Part shown: positions 35,165 through 45,000 of the stretch, one piece after another | Position numbering within the stretch: position 1 is the stretch's first letter | Layout of the letters: every line of letters begins with the position of its first letter | Source: Catalinimonas alkaloidigena | GTDB taxonomy: Bacteria > Bacteroidota > Bacteroidia > Cytophagales > Cyclobacteriaceae | Reading direction: 5' to 3' | Length of the DNA stretch: 64,000 bases | NCBI RefSeq assembly: GCF_029504655.1 | Contig: NZ_JAQFIL010000001.1 | Span: 7,350,001-7,414,000, forward strand | Notes under the pieces: generated by a model | What the model saw: only the letters and a program-made list of their open reading frames with translations | Told to the model about the DNA's origin: nothing | The model's database searches: none | Program-made: the position numbers and the translations under genes

Positions 35165-36723
35165 TGAAAGCATCTTTATTGATATTAAGCTTAATATTTT
35201 TAATAGCTTGCCAGGAGGGAGTAAAGGAAATCACGGTTGTCCGGCAAGCCCCTGTTCCCGAGTTTCCTCCTTTAGATAGCCTTTCTAACCTGAGTGGCAA
35301 GCAGTTATCTTATACCTACTGTCAGCAATGTCATCAGTTTCCTGAGCCTCAGTTATTGGGAGCAGCGCAATGGAAAAATGGCGTGTTGCCCCGTATGGGT
35401 CACAGGCTCGGCATCTGGCAATCCCGCTCAGAACTGACTCAGGGGTTGGATATGATGGAAGAATATCTAGTCAACCAGGCCGGTATTTATCCCGAAGAAC
35501 CATTAATCAGCGAAGAAGCCTGGGAGAAAATTCAAGCCTTTTATATCAAAAATGCCTCTCATGATAGTAGTCATCTTTCTTTTCCTCAAAATAAAAGCCA
35601 GCAGTTTGTAGCTCACCCCCGAAAGCTAAATGAAGCGGTATCACTGATTACTATGCTGGATTATGATGAAAAATCAGAACAACTTTATATAGGACTGAGG
35701 AATAATCAAATGCTAATTGAGCATAAGAATGGTCAAATAGAACAAATGAATACGGCAGGACCTCCGATAAGCCGAATCAAGCAGGCTGATGATTATACCC
35801 ATGTGTTAAGCATGGGGATCATGGACCCTTCTAATCAGGCAAAGGGTATGCTGTACAAATCCTTAGATGACAGCTTGCAAGCTATTGCCGGAGAACTGCG
35901 TCGCCCGGTGCATTTACAGTCGCACGACCTCAATGAAGATGGAGAAGAGGACTTGATCGTAAGTGAGTATGGAAATGATATTGGCCAGCTCACTGCGCTT
36001 CTTTGCCGTGGGGGCAACCCCTTCAGTAAACAAACGCTCATCCCAGAGGCAGGAGCTCGCAAAAGTATTATTTATGACTGGAACCAGGACGGATTAGAAG
36101 ACATATTAGTACTAATGGCACAGGGTGATGAAAGAATACTGTTATTGGAAAAAGAAGAAACCCATATATATCGGGAAAAGACTTTGTTGCGCTTCCCTCC
36201 GGTTTATGGCTCTAGTTATTTTGAACTGGCTGATTTCAACGGAGATGGGTTAAAAGATATTCTGTATGTGAATGGAGACAATGCAGACTATTCTTATGCG
36301 CTTAAACCCTACCATGGCATTAGGATATTTCTTAACCATGGAGAAGAGATGCCTGAAGAAGCTTACTTCTTTCCCTATTATGGCGCCACTGAAGCTGTAG
36401 CTCGTGACTTTGACCAGGATGGCGATCTGGATATCGCAGCTATTGCTTACTTTGGAAATTTTGAGTCAGAAGCTGCATCGGGAGCCATTTACCTGGAAAA
36501 CACTACAAAGGGAGCTAGCATGGCTTTCCAGGCTATGCAAATCCCTGAGGCAGTCAGCGGTCGTTGGCTTACCATAGAAGTAGCGGATACCGACCAGGAT
36601 GGAGATGAGGATATTCTACTTGGCTCCTGCGTACTCGTCCGTACGCCTGTGCCGGATACGCTCAAAAACTTTTGGGAAAATGAAGGCGCACATATCTTGC
36701 ACTTAGAAAACAATTTGAATTAA
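35164..36723 (+). CDS. VCBS-repeat lipoprotein with N-terminal haem-c motif
   Basis: A 519-residue lipoprotein with lipobox Cys16 (LIFLIAC). A single haem-binding CxxCH motif sits at residues 53-57 (CQQCH) within a cytochrome c-like stretch to about residue 135, including VLPRMGHRLGIW as a possible source of the axial Met. FG-GAP/VCBS repeats follow (HDLNEDGEEDLIVSEYGND, DFNGDGLKDILYVNGDN, DFDQDGDLDIAAIAYFG, DTDQDGDEDILLGS). The start at ATG 35164 is preferred over TTG 35161. It is coupled to the preceding large VCBS lipoprotein. A redox or electron-relay role at the surface is inferred from the haem motif only. Confidence 0.85.
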   Translation: MKASLLILSLIFLIACQEGVKEITVVRQAPVPEFPPLDSLSNLSGKQLSYTYCQQCHQFPEPQLLGAAQWKNGVLPRMGHRLGIWQSRSELTQGLDMMEEYLVNQAGIYPEEPLISEEAWEKIQAFYIKNASHDSSHLSFPQNKSQQFVAHPRKLNEAVSLITMLDYDEKSEQLYIGLRNNQMLIEHKNGQIEQMNTAGPPISRIKQADDYTHVLSMGIMDPSNQAKGMLYKSLDDSLQAIAGELRRPVHLQSHDLNEDGEEDLIVSEYGNDIGQLTALLCRGGNPFSKQTLIPEAGARKSIIYDWNQDGLEDILVLMAQGDERILLLEKEETHIYREKTLLRFPPVYGSSYFELADFNGDGLKDILYVNGDNADYSYALKPYHGIRIFLNHGEEMPEEAYFFPYYGATEAVARDFDQDGDLDIAAIAYFGNFESEAASGAIYLENTTKGASMAFQAMQIPEAVSGRWLTIEVADTDQDGDEDILLGSCVLVRTPVPDTLKNFWENEGAHILHLENNLN

Positions 36724-36743
36724 GTTTCTTTATATGTAAATCT

Positions 36744-37565
36744 CTATTTCTCCCACACGATAGCATTTAGTATCATCTGTGCGATCTTGGGGTTTTCATA
36801 ATCGGCAGGCGTTTCTCCAGGCATAATGTATACAATATCTCCTTCTCCATAAGGTTTGTGCCAGACGGCTCTATCCTGCATAAAAAGCTCACCATTGCGT
36901 GGATCGTAGTACTTGAAGCCGCACAAAACGGCCTTCTCCCTACCGTCAGTAAACTTATGGTTCATATACACTTCGGTTTTAGGAAGAGAAATGCTGGGGT
37001 ACATACCTTCTACCGCTGGTCCGTCGGAGGGTTGATAGCTTACTTCTGGACCCCATTCAATGTTATGATTAGTGATGAAGTGATTTGGATTAAGATTTAC
37101 CAGTATCAATGTAATGCCATTCTCCCCATCATGGTACCAGCCGTAGCCTTCACCTGGTTTGACCGGGTGAGAAGAAAACTCAGGGTGATCTAGCTGTATC
37201 CCTAAGAAATCAAAATAGAATTCGTTTTTAGCTTTTCCACTACTGACAGAGTGATGAAGGCAAATATATCTTCCGCCGGCTTGGGTATAGCTGATAATGG
37301 CTTTTTCGGTAGCCACATCTAAGCCACCATGAATAAAGCCAATGACTGCCTGATAGCCTGACATTTCATCTGGTAAACGATCCTGATCTACAATCTCAAC
37401 CTCCAACTTTCCGCTGCTACGCAAAAAAGGAGCAAGCACTTCCAACTGGGGCATTTCATCCTGCACAATCAATACCTTTTGCGCCTGCACAGCCTGAGTA
37501 ATAAAAGTGAATGAAACAAGTATCAGCAATGTAGTCGTAGTCAACCATTGATCAATCCGAGACAT
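36744..37565 (-). CDS. Secreted ThuA-like domain protein
   Basis: A 273-residue secreted protein. A signal peptide runs to about residue 29 (ending VQAQK); a glutamine-amidotransferase-like ThuA fold follows, with KVLIVQDEMPQLEVL, YQAVIGFIHGGLDVATEKAI, GGRYICLHHSVSSGKA and the C-terminal AVWHKPYGEGDIVYIMPGE. ThuA-type domains occur in carbohydrate-utilisation loci of Bacteroidota, usually with hydrolases and haem proteins; biochemical function is not established. The frame extends to 37622, but the ATG at 37565 (MSRIDQW) puts the signal peptide at the N-terminus. It is convergent with the VCBS pair and divergent from the glycoside hydrolase. Confidence 0.82.
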   Translation of the reverse strand: MSRIDQWLTTTTLLILVSFTFITQAVQAQKVLIVQDEMPQLEVLAPFLRSSGKLEVEIVDQDRLPDEMSGYQAVIGFIHGGLDVATEKAIISYTQAGGRYICLHHSVSSGKAKNEFYFDFLGIQLDHPEFSSHPVKPGEGYGWYHDGENGITLILVNLNPNHFITNHNIEWGPEVSYQPSDGPAVEGMYPSISLPKTEVYMNHKFTDGREKAVLCGFKYYDPRNGELFMQDRAVWHKPYGEGDIVYIMPGETPADYENPKIAQMILNAIVWEK

Positions 37566-37697
37566 AATCTTAGAAAGTTTTTTGTAGTGTAAGGAGGACA
37601 AGATACTGTACCTTACCTTCAAATTCCGCTAATAAGTTATAAAATTATAGCTCAACATCCGGACATCAAATGAGAAAGCTATTACAAAATATCGGAC

Positions 37698-37705
37698 TAA
37701 TTTTG
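37698..37705 (+). promoter_or_regulatory. Candidate -7 element of the glycoside hydrolase gene
   Basis: TAATTTTG matches TAnnTTTG, 63 bases before the chosen ATG at 37769. No TTTG lies at the -33 position. Confidence 0.38.
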
Positions 37706-37768
37706 TAAGCATCCTTATATTAGGTGTTCAGATGTATTATTAAAGCTGGCACTGTGAGCCCTAAATCT

Positions 37769-40645
37769 ATGACAGCAATCAAAAACCCCCTCTATTACTA
37801 CCTAATCTTATGCTTTTCAGCAGTTTCACAGTTTTCTGCTCTGGCGCAGTCCGACCTGCAAACAGAGCCAGAGAGGCCATCTAAGCCTCCCACCGACTGG
37901 CTGTTGGAGCCTACGCCTTATCAGGCTGATGTGTATCAAACCAATCGTCCTGATGAACTGGCTCTTTCCAATGGGCTCATCCGGCGGACTTTTCGCATTG
38001 CGCCTAATGTAGCTACCGTCGCTTTTGATAATCTGATGACAGGAGAAGCGATGCTTAGAGGTGTGAAGCCTGAAGCAGAAATTACCCTTAATGGTATTGA
38101 GTATGCAGTAGGTGGTTTGCAGGGTCAGCCAAATTATGCCTATCTGCATCCTGAGTGGCTGGATCAGATGAGGAACGATCCTGCCTCATTACAATTTGTG
38201 CGTTATGCAGTCAGTGAGCCTGAAGCGCCTTTTAATTGGAAAAGAGTAAGGCATCATGATAAGTCATTGGAATGGCCTCCTGAAGGAGTACACCTTCGTA
38301 TGGACTACCGCTTGCCGGAGGCAGAAGACCTGAGAAAGTCAGGACAACTGCTTCCTAGTGACTACGGGCGAGAGGAATTAGTAAGTACCAATTTCAAATT
38401 TTTAGATGATGCATGGAAGACTGTCGCCTCAAGAGCACACCCTAGGAGCTCATTTGTAAATGAAGGGAAAGTAGGAGAAATCTACACCCCTGCCCATAGT
38501 AGTGTGTTTGTAGAGCGCGAGCTTTCTGAAAATACGCAATTGGTAGAAGCAAAAATTGATGCGGGGACCGACACAAGCAGCGGCTGGGGGCCAGGCATTG
38601 CATTGGTATGGCCTGAGCAAAACATTAAATTTTATCTCCGCCCCGGAGGAGATGAAAAAGGCAGTACTCAGCCGGTCTTCGGCCTTTGGGATGGTGAAGA
38701 GACACATACAATTCAAGGCAAAGAAACTTTAGAGTTATCCGCGCCCTGGACGCTACGTCTTCGCTGGGATCAGGACAGCTTGTACTGTGAAGTGAAAGGG
38801 AAAAGTGGAATATGGCAGTCACTAAAAAGCATTAAAGGGTTTAGGGAGTCACCGACTTCGGTTCGTGTAGGAAAAATGAACCCAAGGGGAGAGGAAGGAG
38901 ATAAAACGGGAGACACAGGTGAACTGGTCCGGCTGCATATCTTACAGTTTGCTGCATATAGTGGTGACAATGGTGGTAGTGCACCCCAGGCAGAAAGTCA
39001 AACACAAGCTATTAAAGTTTCTGTGCATTATGAGCTTTATGATGGTCTACCCGTTATGGCAAAATGGATAACTGTTGACAATACATCTTCCGAGCCGGTG
39101 ATAGTGGATCATTTTACCAGTGAGATTATCGCCGCGGTAGAGTACGGCTCAGCGGTAGAAGCTCGAAAATATTTGCCGGATGTACCAAACATTCATGTAG
39201 AAACGGATTATGCCTTTGCCAGCTTTGACGTAGAAGATGCCAACCATCACGCGGTACACTGGCAGGCAGATCCCGATTATAATACACAGGTAAACTACCT
39301 GATGCAGACACCCTGCCTGCTCAAGGTGCATCCCGAAATTGGCCCGGCACAGCGTATAGCCGCAGGCGAAAGCTTTAGTAGCTTTCGTACATTTGTGCTG
39401 CCGCATGATAGCTATGATCGTGAACGAAAAGGGTTAGCCCTGCGCCGTATGTACCGTACACTAGCCCCCTGGACAACAGAAAACCCGCTGATGATGCACG
39501 CTCGATTTGCGGATTGGGAAAGAGTTAAAAAAGCGATCGACCAAAGCGCTGAGGTAGGCTTTGAAATGGTGATCCTTACCTTTGGAAGTGGGTTTGACAT
39601 TGAAAACGACAGTCAGGAGTACATGGACCAGATGCGAAAGTATGCTGACTATGCCAAAAGTAAAGGTGTAGAGATTGGGGGATATTCATTACTTGCCTCC
39701 CGCAGTATCGGCAGTGGACAGGATGTGGTGATGCCCGAAGGGCAGCAGCCTACCTTTGGTAATTCGCCCTGTATTGGCAGTCGCTGGGGGCAGCAGTATT
39801 TTGACAAGCTTTACCGTTTTTATGAAAAAACAGACTTCAGTTTGCTGGAGCATGATGGCTCCTATCCCGGTGATGTATGTATGTCAGCAGAGCATCCGGG
39901 GCATAAGGGCTATGAAGATTCTAGATGGAGTCAGTATCAGGTAATCTCAAAATTTTATCGATGGTGCAGAAGCCAGGGCATATACCTTAATGTCCCTGAC
40001 TACTATTATATGACGGGCTCAAACAAATGTGGAATGGGTTATAGAGAGGTAAACTGGAGTTTGCCCAGAAGTCAGCAGCTTATCCATACACGCCAGAATA
40101 TCTATGACGGTACATGGACCAAACAGTCAAGTATGGGCTGGATGTTTGTCCCCCTGACTGAGTATCATGGTGGAGGAGAGGCAGCTACCATTGAACCGCT
40201 GCATGAACATTTATCTCACTATCAATCTATGATTGCCAGCAATCTGGGAGGCGGAGTGCAGGCCTGCTATCGCGGCCCCAGGCTATTTGATACTGATGAA
40301 ACCAAGACGATGGTGAAGCAGTGGGTAGGTTGGTATAAAGCACATAGAGCAGTACTGGAAGGCGATATCATTCATCTGCGCCGTGCGGATGGCAGGGATA
40401 TAGATTACTGGTTGAATGTTAACCCCGGAGGAGAAGAGAAAGGGCTGTTATCTGTATATAACCCACTGGACTCAGCCATAAAACGTAAAATCTATGTCCC
40501 TCTGTACTATACCGGACTGAAAGAAACCGCCCTGGTAAAACATGGGGATCAGGAAGCTACAGCCTATCCAATAGACAGAGATTATGGCATTTGGCTGGAA
40601 GTAGAAATTCCGGCGCAGGGCTATAGCTGGTATGTCATAAAATAA
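37769..40645 (+). CDS. Secreted clan GH-D-like glycoside hydrolase (alpha-galactosidase-like)
   Basis: A 958-residue secreted enzyme. A signal peptide (to about FSALAQ, residue 27) leads into an N-terminal beta-sandwich (DELALSNGLIRRTFRI) interrupted at about residues 210-410 by a jelly-roll/LamG-like segment, then a TIM-barrel-like core (about 580-870) and a C-terminal beta domain. In the core LLEHDGSYPGDVC carries Asp696, which resembles the nucleophile strand of GH27/GH36 enzymes, and NVPDYYYMTGSNKCGMGYRE follows. The family is GH36-like but divergent, and substrate is not established. The ATG at 37769 precedes the signal peptide; the frame opens upstream at 37724. Confidence 0.75.
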   Translation: MTAIKNPLYYYLILCFSAVSQFSALAQSDLQTEPERPSKPPTDWLLEPTPYQADVYQTNRPDELALSNGLIRRTFRIAPNVATVAFDNLMTGEAMLRGVKPEAEITLNGIEYAVGGLQGQPNYAYLHPEWLDQMRNDPASLQFVRYAVSEPEAPFNWKRVRHHDKSLEWPPEGVHLRMDYRLPEAEDLRKSGQLLPSDYGREELVSTNFKFLDDAWKTVASRAHPRSSFVNEGKVGEIYTPAHSSVFVERELSENTQLVEAKIDAGTDTSSGWGPGIALVWPEQNIKFYLRPGGDEKGSTQPVFGLWDGEETHTIQGKETLELSAPWTLRLRWDQDSLYCEVKGKSGIWQSLKSIKGFRESPTSVRVGKMNPRGEEGDKTGDTGELVRLHILQFAAYSGDNGGSAPQAESQTQAIKVSVHYELYDGLPVMAKWITVDNTSSEPVIVDHFTSEIIAAVEYGSAVEARKYLPDVPNIHVETDYAFASFDVEDANHHAVHWQADPDYNTQVNYLMQTPCLLKVHPEIGPAQRIAAGESFSSFRTFVLPHDSYDRERKGLALRRMYRTLAPWTTENPLMMHARFADWERVKKAIDQSAEVGFEMVILTFGSGFDIENDSQEYMDQMRKYADYAKSKGVEIGGYSLLASRSIGSGQDVVMPEGQQPTFGNSPCIGSRWGQQYFDKLYRFYEKTDFSLLEHDGSYPGDVCMSAEHPGHKGYEDSRWSQYQVISKFYRWCRSQGIYLNVPDYYYMTGSNKCGMGYREVNWSLPRSQQLIHTRQNIYDGTWTKQSSMGWMFVPLTEYHGGGEAATIEPLHEHLSHYQSMIASNLGGGVQACYRGPRLFDTDETKTMVKQWVGWYKAHRAVLEGDIIHLRRADGRDIDYWLNVNPGGEEKGLLSVYNPLDSAIKRKIYVPLYYTGLKETALVKHGDQEATAYPIDRDYGIWLEVEIPAQGYSWYVIK

Positions 40646-40774
40646 CATATAAATTAGAAGAGAGTAACAAATTCGGTAATCGTCATAGGCAAATGAATTT
40701 TTATTTGGAAATAACCTGCCTATACCCCTAAATTCATAAGTCCACTATTTTAGCCAAAACCTTATTTTATTAAA

Positions 40775-41929
40775 ATGCCTGAAACCATTACACCTGCTCC
40801 CAGTCTGGATCAAAGCCTTATAAAAAATTCTGTAGTTGCCTCTAAACGCCTATTGTCACTTGACGTGATGCGAGGCATCACCATTGCCGGAATGATCATT
40901 GTCAATACGCCGGGATCATGGAGTCATGTTTATCCTCCTTTGCAACACGCAGAATGGCATGGGCTTACACCTACCGATCTGGTTTTTCCATTTTTCCTCT
41001 TTATGGTAGGAGTCTCCATTACTTTGGCTTTTAATAAGCGCCTTGCCAAAGGAGTAAGTAAGAAACCATTGGCCACTAAGACCCTCAAGAGAACACTTAT
41101 AATCTTTGCTTTAGCGATGTTTCTGGCCCTATTCCCGGAGTTTGATTTTGCTAACCTTAGGGTAGCGGGAGTCCTGACACGGATTGCGCTTGTCTACTTC
41201 ATCTGCAGCCTGATCTTTCTTCAGGTCAGGACCTGGAAAGGCATTGCTATCCTTAGTGCTGTCCTTTTAGTAGCCTACTGGCTGATGATGGTGCTGATCC
41301 CGGTACCAGGTGTAGGCCCTGCGAACCTGGAGCCAGGGACTAATCTGGCTGCCTGGCTGGATAGTGTAGCCATGCCCGGGCGTTTATATCGCGAGACCTG
41401 GGACCCTGAAGGTTTACTTAGCACCATTCCCGCAGTAGTTACCGGGCTGACAGGCATACTGGCAGGTTACCTGATCCAGAGCAAGAATAGTGGAGAACAT
41501 AAAATCATCTGGATGATGGTGGTGGGTACTGCGCTTTGTATTCTGGCCTATTTTTGGAATCAGGTATTTCCGGTCAACAAAAATCTTTGGAGCAGCTCAT
41601 ATGTGCTGGCTTCTTCAGGGATGGCCGCTTTGCTATTGGGCTGTATGTATTGGCTCATAGATGTACAAAAGTACCAGCGCTGGACACCTTTTTTTGTGGC
41701 TTTTGGCATGAATGCCATCACTGCTTATGTACTGCATGGCGTTCTCATCAGTGCTTTTATGGATTATGATGGCGATGGTAAAACTTTAAGAGCAGAGAGC
41801 TATGAGGCTTTGGCAGGCCTGGGGCTAGGCGCAGAGTTGGCCTCATTCGTCTGGGCACTGCTCTATCTTTTACTGTGCTTTATTCCTGTCTGGATCATGT
41901 ACAAAAAGAAAATTATTGTAAAAATCTAG
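40775..41929 (+). CDS. COG4299-type membrane acyltransferase (HGSNAT/NagX-like)
   Basis: A 384-residue inner-membrane protein with about ten hydrophobic helices. It opens with the family signature RLLSLDVMRGITIAGMIIVN, then WHGLTPTDLVFPFFLFMVGV, features shared with heparan-alpha-glucosaminide N-acetyltransferase and NagX, which acetylate amino-sugars at membranes. It follows the glycoside hydrolase by 129 bases on the same strand and may modify released or surface-bound sugars. The substrate is inferred only from the family. Confidence 0.82.
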   Translation: MPETITPAPSLDQSLIKNSVVASKRLLSLDVMRGITIAGMIIVNTPGSWSHVYPPLQHAEWHGLTPTDLVFPFFLFMVGVSITLAFNKRLAKGVSKKPLATKTLKRTLIIFALAMFLALFPEFDFANLRVAGVLTRIALVYFICSLIFLQVRTWKGIAILSAVLLVAYWLMMVLIPVPGVGPANLEPGTNLAAWLDSVAMPGRLYRETWDPEGLLSTIPAVVTGLTGILAGYLIQSKNSGEHKIIWMMVVGTALCILAYFWNQVFPVNKNLWSSSYVLASSGMAALLLGCMYWLIDVQKYQRWTPFFVAFGMNAITAYVLHGVLISAFMDYDGDGKTLRAESYEALAGLGLGAELASFVWALLYLLLCFIPVWIMYKKKIIVKI

Positions 41930-41984
41930 TGCATTGCTCAAATACCAAAGCATAGAAAGATGAGAGTAGCTTTCACTCTTACAG

Positions 41985-42039
41985 AAAAAGAAGAGCTAAC
42001 ACTTGCTGAAATTTTGGTGAAGGGGCTCTTCTTTTTTTT
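41985..42039 (+). terminator. Terminator after the acyltransferase
   Basis: GAAGAGC (41990-41996) and GCTCTTC (42025-42031), extended by flanking A and T tracts, close a hairpin with a 28-base loop, followed by T8. The loop is long but the U tract is strong. Confidence 0.65.
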
Positions 42040-42084
42040 ATATAAGCCACATTATCTGTACACAACCCAAGTTTTGAGGAAGCT

Positions 42085-45000
42085 ATGACAAACCTAATCC
42101 ATTCACTGCCCCTGATTTTTTTGCTGTTTCCTATTTGCAGTTATGCCCAGCAAGGAAACGTATATTTTGCATCCCATCCCACCATTTCACCAGATGGGCA
42201 AAGCATTGTTTTTAGCTACGAAGGTGACCTCTGGCGCCTGGACGAAGGGCAGAAGCTGGCGATGCGCCTGACCGGCATGGAAGGTGAAGAAACGCATCCC
42301 TACATCTCCCCGGATGGACAATGGATTGCTTTTACCGGCTCTCAGTATGGCAGTGAAGATATCTTCTTGATCCCCATTGATGGAGGCGAAATTCAGCAAC
42401 TTACCTTTCATGAGGCTTCGGATGAGGTAGATTCCTGGTCCTGGGATTCGCAGCTCATTTATTTTACTTCTGACCGGGAGAACAGCTTCTCTGCGTACAA
42501 GGTGAATGTGGAGGGCGGAACACCAAAACGTTTGTTTGGTAACTATTTCAACACAGTACATGATGTGGTGGAGCATCCTTCTTCAGGTGAGCTATTCTTC
42601 AACGAAACCTGGGAGAGTGCCCGTTTTGCCAGTCGTAAAGGCTACAAGGGAGCCTACAGCCCGGACATCAAATCCTATAACCCCGGCACTGGTGAATATA
42701 AAAAATACACCGACTACGAAGGGAAGGAGATGTGGACGACCATCTCTCAGGAGGGTAAAGTTTTCTTTGTCTCTACTGAAGCCAACGGAGAGTACAATCT
42801 TTATCAGTTGCAGGATGATGGCAGCCGGCAGCAGCTTACCGATCATACTTCTTCGGTCATGCACCCCCAGGTATCAGCCAACGGAGAGAAAATCGTTTTT
42901 GTCAAAGATTATCAACTGCATGTGTATAACGTAAGCAGTGGAAATACGGAAAAGCTGAGCTTCAGTGTACCCCGTAACCTGACGCTCAACAAAGCACAGG
43001 ACTTTAATGTGAAAGGTAAGATTTCTTACTTTGATGTCTCTTCCGACAATAAGAAACTGGCTTTCGTGTCTCGTGGAGAGCTCTTTGTATCAGATGTTGA
43101 AGGAAAATATGTTCGTCAGTTGGAAACCAACCCTATGGGCAGGGTGAGCGAAATGAGCTGGCTCAAAGATGACAAAACACTGATCTTTAACCAGACAGTT
43201 AAGGGTTACCAGAACTGGTTTACCATGGCTGCCGATGGGAGTGGCACTGCAAAACAACTGACCAGCGATAGCCAGAACAACCGGCAAATTTCGCTCAATA
43301 GCGATAAAACAAAAGCGGTATACCTGAGTGGCAGGAATGAAGTAAAGCTCATGGACCTGGATAACTTCAGCAGCCAGACGCTGGTCGAGGATGAAATATG
43401 GGGCTTTTACAGCTCCAAACCTTATTTTTCACCTGATGATCAGTATGTGGTTTACACCGCTTACCGGGATTTTGAGCAGGACATTTTTGTACATGATCTG
43501 AACTCGGGCAAAAGTAGCAATATCACGAATACGGGTGTATCTGAGGTTCAGCCCTTCTGGTCGCCGGATGGCAAGTCGCTTTTCCTCTCTACGGATCGTA
43601 CCAATCCCGGCTATCCTTTTGGTACCAAAGCCGCTCACATCTACCACATGCACTTTGATCGTTACGAGAAACCTTATCGCTCAGATAAATTTGATGCGCT
43701 ATTTACAGAAGAAGATAAGGAAGAGGATGATGAAGAAAAGGAGAAGGTAAAAGTAGAAATTAACTTTGAGGATTTGATGAAGCGCTTGGATCAGGTGAGT
43801 ACCAGTGTGGGAGAGCAATCAGACCCCTATGTCATTCAGAAAGATGAAAAACTGATTGTCTTTTACATTTCTAACCATGATAAAGGTAAAAACAGCCTTT
43901 GGAAAACGACCATAGAACCTTTTGAAGATGATAAAACCGAAAAAATAGAAGGACTGGAAAATGTAAATGGTTTCGGCATTGCCAAAGCAGAGGACAATTA
44001 CTACCTCTGGGCCGACAATAAAATTCATACCCTTGACCCGGAAGCGGGTAAGGTAGAGGTAATTGATATTTCCTACCAGTTTAGCCGTAAGCTTGAAGAT
44101 GAATTTGAGCAGATGTATTATGAGTTATGGGCCAATCTTGAAGAAAACTTCTACAACGAAGATTTTCACGGCATTGACTGGCAGGCTATGCGGGACAAAT
44201 ACGCTGAGTTTCTTCCCTACATCAATTCCCGTTCAGACCTTCGTCATCTGACCAGTGATTTACTAGGTGAATTGAATTCCTCTCATCTGGGCTTTTATTC
44301 CAGCGGCGAGGAAGAAAAAGCTTATTACGATTTCAACACGCTGGCAACAGGCATACAGTTTTCCGAGGACAACCCTTACGAAGTAGCGCGTATCGTCAAA
44401 AACAGTCCTGCGGATGTCAAAGGAAAAGACATACAGCCGGGCGATCTGCTGACCAAAGTGAATGGAGAAGCCATGGATACCACCAAAAATCGGGAGTACT
44501 ATTTCACCAGACCCAGTGGCAAGGATGAAGTGCTGCTGACTTTTGATAGAGATGGTAATGAGCACGATGTAAAGCTGCACCCTACTTCTTACTATGCCAT
44601 TCGTACGAATCTTTACGATGAGTGGATAGAAAAAAATCAGCAGTATGTGAATGAAAAAGCTGAGGAGCGCATTGCCTATGTACACATGAAAAATATGGGC
44701 ATGGGCTCTTACGAAGCTTTTGCCGAAGAGATGGTCGCCGAAGCTGATGACAGAGAAGCCTTAATACTGGACCTCCGCTACAATACAGGAGGCAATGTGC
44801 ATGATTTGGTACTTAACTTCCTGAGCCGTAAGCCCTATCTGCAATGGAAATACCGGGGAGGAACAGCTACCTCTCAACCTAATTTTACGCCTGCCGCCAA
44901 ACCTATCGTTTTACTGATCAACGAGCAAAGTCTGAGTGATGCGGAAATGACGGCTGCCGGTTTCAAGGCATTGGGCCTAGGAACCATCATAGGTACGGAG

